In this document: positions 62,314 to 64,000 of the stretch, piece after piece
Layout of the letters: the number at the start of each line of letters is the position of its first letter
Position numbering within the stretch: the stretch's first letter is position 1
Origin: Parvibium lacunae
GTDB taxonomy: Bacteria; Pseudomonadota; Gammaproteobacteria; Burkholderiales; Burkholderiaceae_D
Length of the DNA stretch: 64,000 nucleotides
Assembly (NCBI RefSeq): GCF_003335215.1
Contig: NZ_QPGB01000002.1
Coordinates: 186,001-250,000 of the forward strand
Reading direction: 5' to 3'
Notes under the pieces: generated by a model
The model's database searches: none
Told to the model about the DNA's origin: nothing
What the model saw: only the letters and a program-made list of their open reading frames with translations
Translations under genes and position numbers: made by a program

Positions 62314-63897
62314 TTATTTTACCAAGGGGCGGATACGGACAAATTGCACCAAATCTCCCCGCATCACCAATAGCCCAACCGCACGCTTCCCATCCAAACG
62401 ATTGAGCTGCTGCTCGAAATCGGCCAGATTATTAATGTCGTTGTTGTCGATGCGCAGTAACACATCCCCTTTACGTAAACCGACTTGCGTCGCGGGGTCT
62501 TCAACAGCATCAATCAACACGCCACCTTCGCGCAAGCGTAAGTCACGTCGTTGTTCTGCTGTCAGCTCCGTCGCGCGAATACCGAGTGGATTGCTCGCAC
62601 TCACCGCTTTTTCTGGCTTACTCGCTTGAGCGACCTTCGCTGGTTCACTGTCACCAATTTGAATGGTCAACTCCTTGGCTTTTCCTTTACGCCAAACTTC
62701 CAACTTTGCTTTACTACCAGGAGGCAGAGCGCCCACCAAACGTGGTAAATCACTCGATTTTTCAATCGATTTATCTGCAAATTTCAGAATCACGTCACCA
62801 TTCTGAATCCCGGCTTTTTCTGCTGGACTATTCGGCTCTACCCGTGCCACAAAAGCGCCCTGACTCTTGCTTAGGCCAAGACCTTCAGCCATTTCTTTCG
62901 TGACGGGCTCAATTTGGACACCAATACGACCACGCGTGACTTTACCTGTTGTGCGAATTTGATCCGCAATACGCATGGCCTCATCAATCGGGATTGAGAG
63001 AGAAATCCCCATGAACCCCCCACTGCGGCTGATGATTTGGGAGTTGATGCCAATCACCTCTCCACGCATATTAATCAATGGCCCACCAGAGTTACCTGGA
63101 TTAACGGCAACATCGGTTTGAATGAAGGGCAAGTATCCCCCTGTATCCCGAGATTTAGCACTGATAATCCCTGCCGTCACGGTATTTTCTAGACCAAACG
63201 GGGAGCCAATCGCAACAACCCATTCACCCACTCGATTTTTAGCGGGATCACCAATCGACAAAGTTGGCAGACTCTTCGTCTCTACTTTGAGTACGGCCAC
63301 ATCTGTTCGCTCATCTGAGCCGATTAACTTAGCCTTAAATTCACGTTTATCTGTCAATGTGACCGTAATTTCATCCGCTCCCTCAACCACATGGTGATTG
63401 GTGAGAATGACTCCATCACTCGCGATAATAAATCCGGTTCCATTGCCCCGTGGAATAACTTGCTCACCATCACGAGGAGCTTGCCGAGGATTGCTTCGGG
63501 GACGGGGATTGGGCTGTTGCGGTAAATTAAAGCCAGGGCCAAAGAAACGGCGAAAGAGTTCTTCTACCGGATCATTTGCCCCCTCTTCATCATTAGAAAC
63601 AGTCTTTTGTTTAACGGAGGTTCTAATATTTACAACGGCTGGGCTCGTCTTTTCGACTAAATCTGCAAAATCAGGCAAGCCGCGCGGGGTACTCACTGCG
63701 CCGTTCTGCACTGCTGGATTGCCCGTAGGGCCCGCTTGGCCGTGAGCGAGGCGAGTACTGGCCAGTACAGCCGCAAAAAGGAGTCCGCTACACAATAAAA
63801 CCAGCTGCCAGAGCCGAACAGGGGTTACCTGATTCAATCTGGTGAAGTAAGTCGCTAGACCATCACTCTTTAAACTCGCAAAAACGGCTGGCAGCAT
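62314..63897 (-). CDS. mucD: Periplasmic Do-type serine protease (DegP/MucD family)
   Basis: The 527-residue envelope protease has an N-terminal export segment (LWQLVLLCSGLLFAAVLASTRLAHG). The trypsin-like domain has the triad His (TNHHVVEGAD, near 166), Asp (DERTDVAVLK, near 197) and Ser (NPGNSGGPLI, near 271), followed by two PDZ domains (about 310-400 and 430-525). GAGGAA precedes the ATG. The position after an RseB-like gene suggests control by the sigma-E envelope-stress system. Confidence 0.95.
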   Translation of the reverse strand: MLPAVFASLKSDGLATYFTRLNQVTPVRLWQLVLLCSGLLFAAVLASTRLAHGQAGPTGNPAVQNGAVSTPRGLPDFADLVEKTSPAVVNIRTSVKQKTVSNDEEGANDPVEELFRRFFGPGFNLPQQPNPRPRSNPRQAPRDGEQVIPRGNGTGFIIASDGVILTNHHVVEGADEITVTLTDKREFKAKLIGSDERTDVAVLKVETKSLPTLSIGDPAKNRVGEWVVAIGSPFGLENTVTAGIISAKSRDTGGYLPFIQTDVAVNPGNSGGPLINMRGEVIGINSQIISRSGGFMGISLSIPIDEAMRIADQIRTTGKVTRGRIGVQIEPVTKEMAEGLGLSKSQGAFVARVEPNSPAEKAGIQNGDVILKFADKSIEKSSDLPRLVGALPPGSKAKLEVWRKGKAKELTIQIGDSEPAKVAQASKPEKAVSASNPLGIRATELTAEQRRDLRLREGGVLIDAVEDPATQVGLRKGDVLLRIDNNDINNLADFEQQLNRLDGKRAVGLLVMRGDLVQFVRIRPLVK

Positions 63898-63937
63898 GGG
63901 TTCCTCACAGGTAGAGATGACTATCGCAAAAGCAAAA

Positions 63938-64000
63938 TTATCTTACGCTTTTGAATTCTATCCCTGCGGCCAATTTACGAATTGTTTCAGCTGGCGCATC
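63938..64000 (-). CDS. C-terminal end of a probable RseB/MucB-like protein
   Basis: An open minus-strand frame enters from the right edge and ends at 63938 with APAETIRKLAAGIEFKSVR. This fits the C-terminus of RseB/MucB sigma-E regulators, whose gene commonly precedes mucD, and it ends 40 bases before mucD. Only 20 residues are visible, so the call rests mainly on context. Confidence 0.45.
   Translation of the reverse strand, partial: DAPAETIRKLAAGIEFKSVR

Noticed and set aside
1-64000. CRISPR arrays, tRNA or rRNA genes, insertion sequences and prophage genes
   Set aside because: I saw no regularly spaced repeats, cloverleaf sequences, transposase or integrase motifs, or phage structural genes while reading the window.

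Overview
The window reads as the chromosome of a motile, Gram-negative betaproteobacterium, most likely of the order Neisseriales. This rests on a betaproteobacterial-style flg cluster, an FlhF system, a DUF465 gene, a ZapE/MazG-like pair and an RseB-DegP-type protease neighbourhood. GC content looks moderate (about half, judged by eye). I see no rRNA, tRNA, CRISPR array or insertion sequence.

Region 1 (1-15.2 kb): the end of dihydrolipoamide dehydrogenase, a terminator, zapE and a MazG-like pyrophosphohydrolase. Then comes a minus-strand type I restriction-modification island in the order hsdR-hsdS-HipA-like kinase-DUF3037-hsdM. The two accessory genes sit inside the restriction operon and are joined to hsdS by overlapping start and stop codons. 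It is followed by a YoaA-type helicase, a secretin-N-domain protein, a DUF465 protein, a PP2C phosphatase and a GNAT acetyltransferase.

Region 2 (15.2-24.2 kb): two overlapping FAD oxidases (amine-oxidase and sarcosine-oxidase types) behind a structured leader, then a response regulator. Facing them is a very large hybrid histidine kinase with its own DctP-type periplasmic binding protein and no TRAP permease. The binding protein and kinase continue the strand of the flagellar operon.

Region 3 (24.2-44.4 kb): flgBCDEFGHIJ on the minus strand, with flgA and flgMN diverging from it. Next is a minus-strand block flhB-flhA-flhF-flhG-like-fliA that ends in a membrane PAS kinase and an Rcp1-like regulator. 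The FlhG-like protein keeps the N-terminal activation motif but has no recognisable P-loop.

Region 4 (44.5-53.6 kb): a tightly packed plus-strand operon directly before flagellin. It encodes a SEC-C/TPR/O-GlcNAc-transferase-type glycosyltransferase, CDP-glucose synthesis and 4,6-dehydration, an epimerase, a C-methyltransferase, a sugar aminotransferase, an N-formyltransferase and a CmcI-type methyltransferase. I infer a flagellin glycosylation island that makes and transfers an unusual branched, N-formylated deoxyamino sugar.

Region 5 (53.6-64 kb): fliC with a strong sigma-28 promoter, flaG, fliD, fliS, a fliT-like gene, a FliK-like and a FlhB-C-terminal-like gene, and a YcgR-type c-di-GMP brake. 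After these come thyA, a small glutaredoxin-like gene, a periplasmic Do-type protease and the end of an RseB-like gene. Flagellar basal body (fliE-R), motor, chemotaxis, flgK and flgL genes are not in the window.
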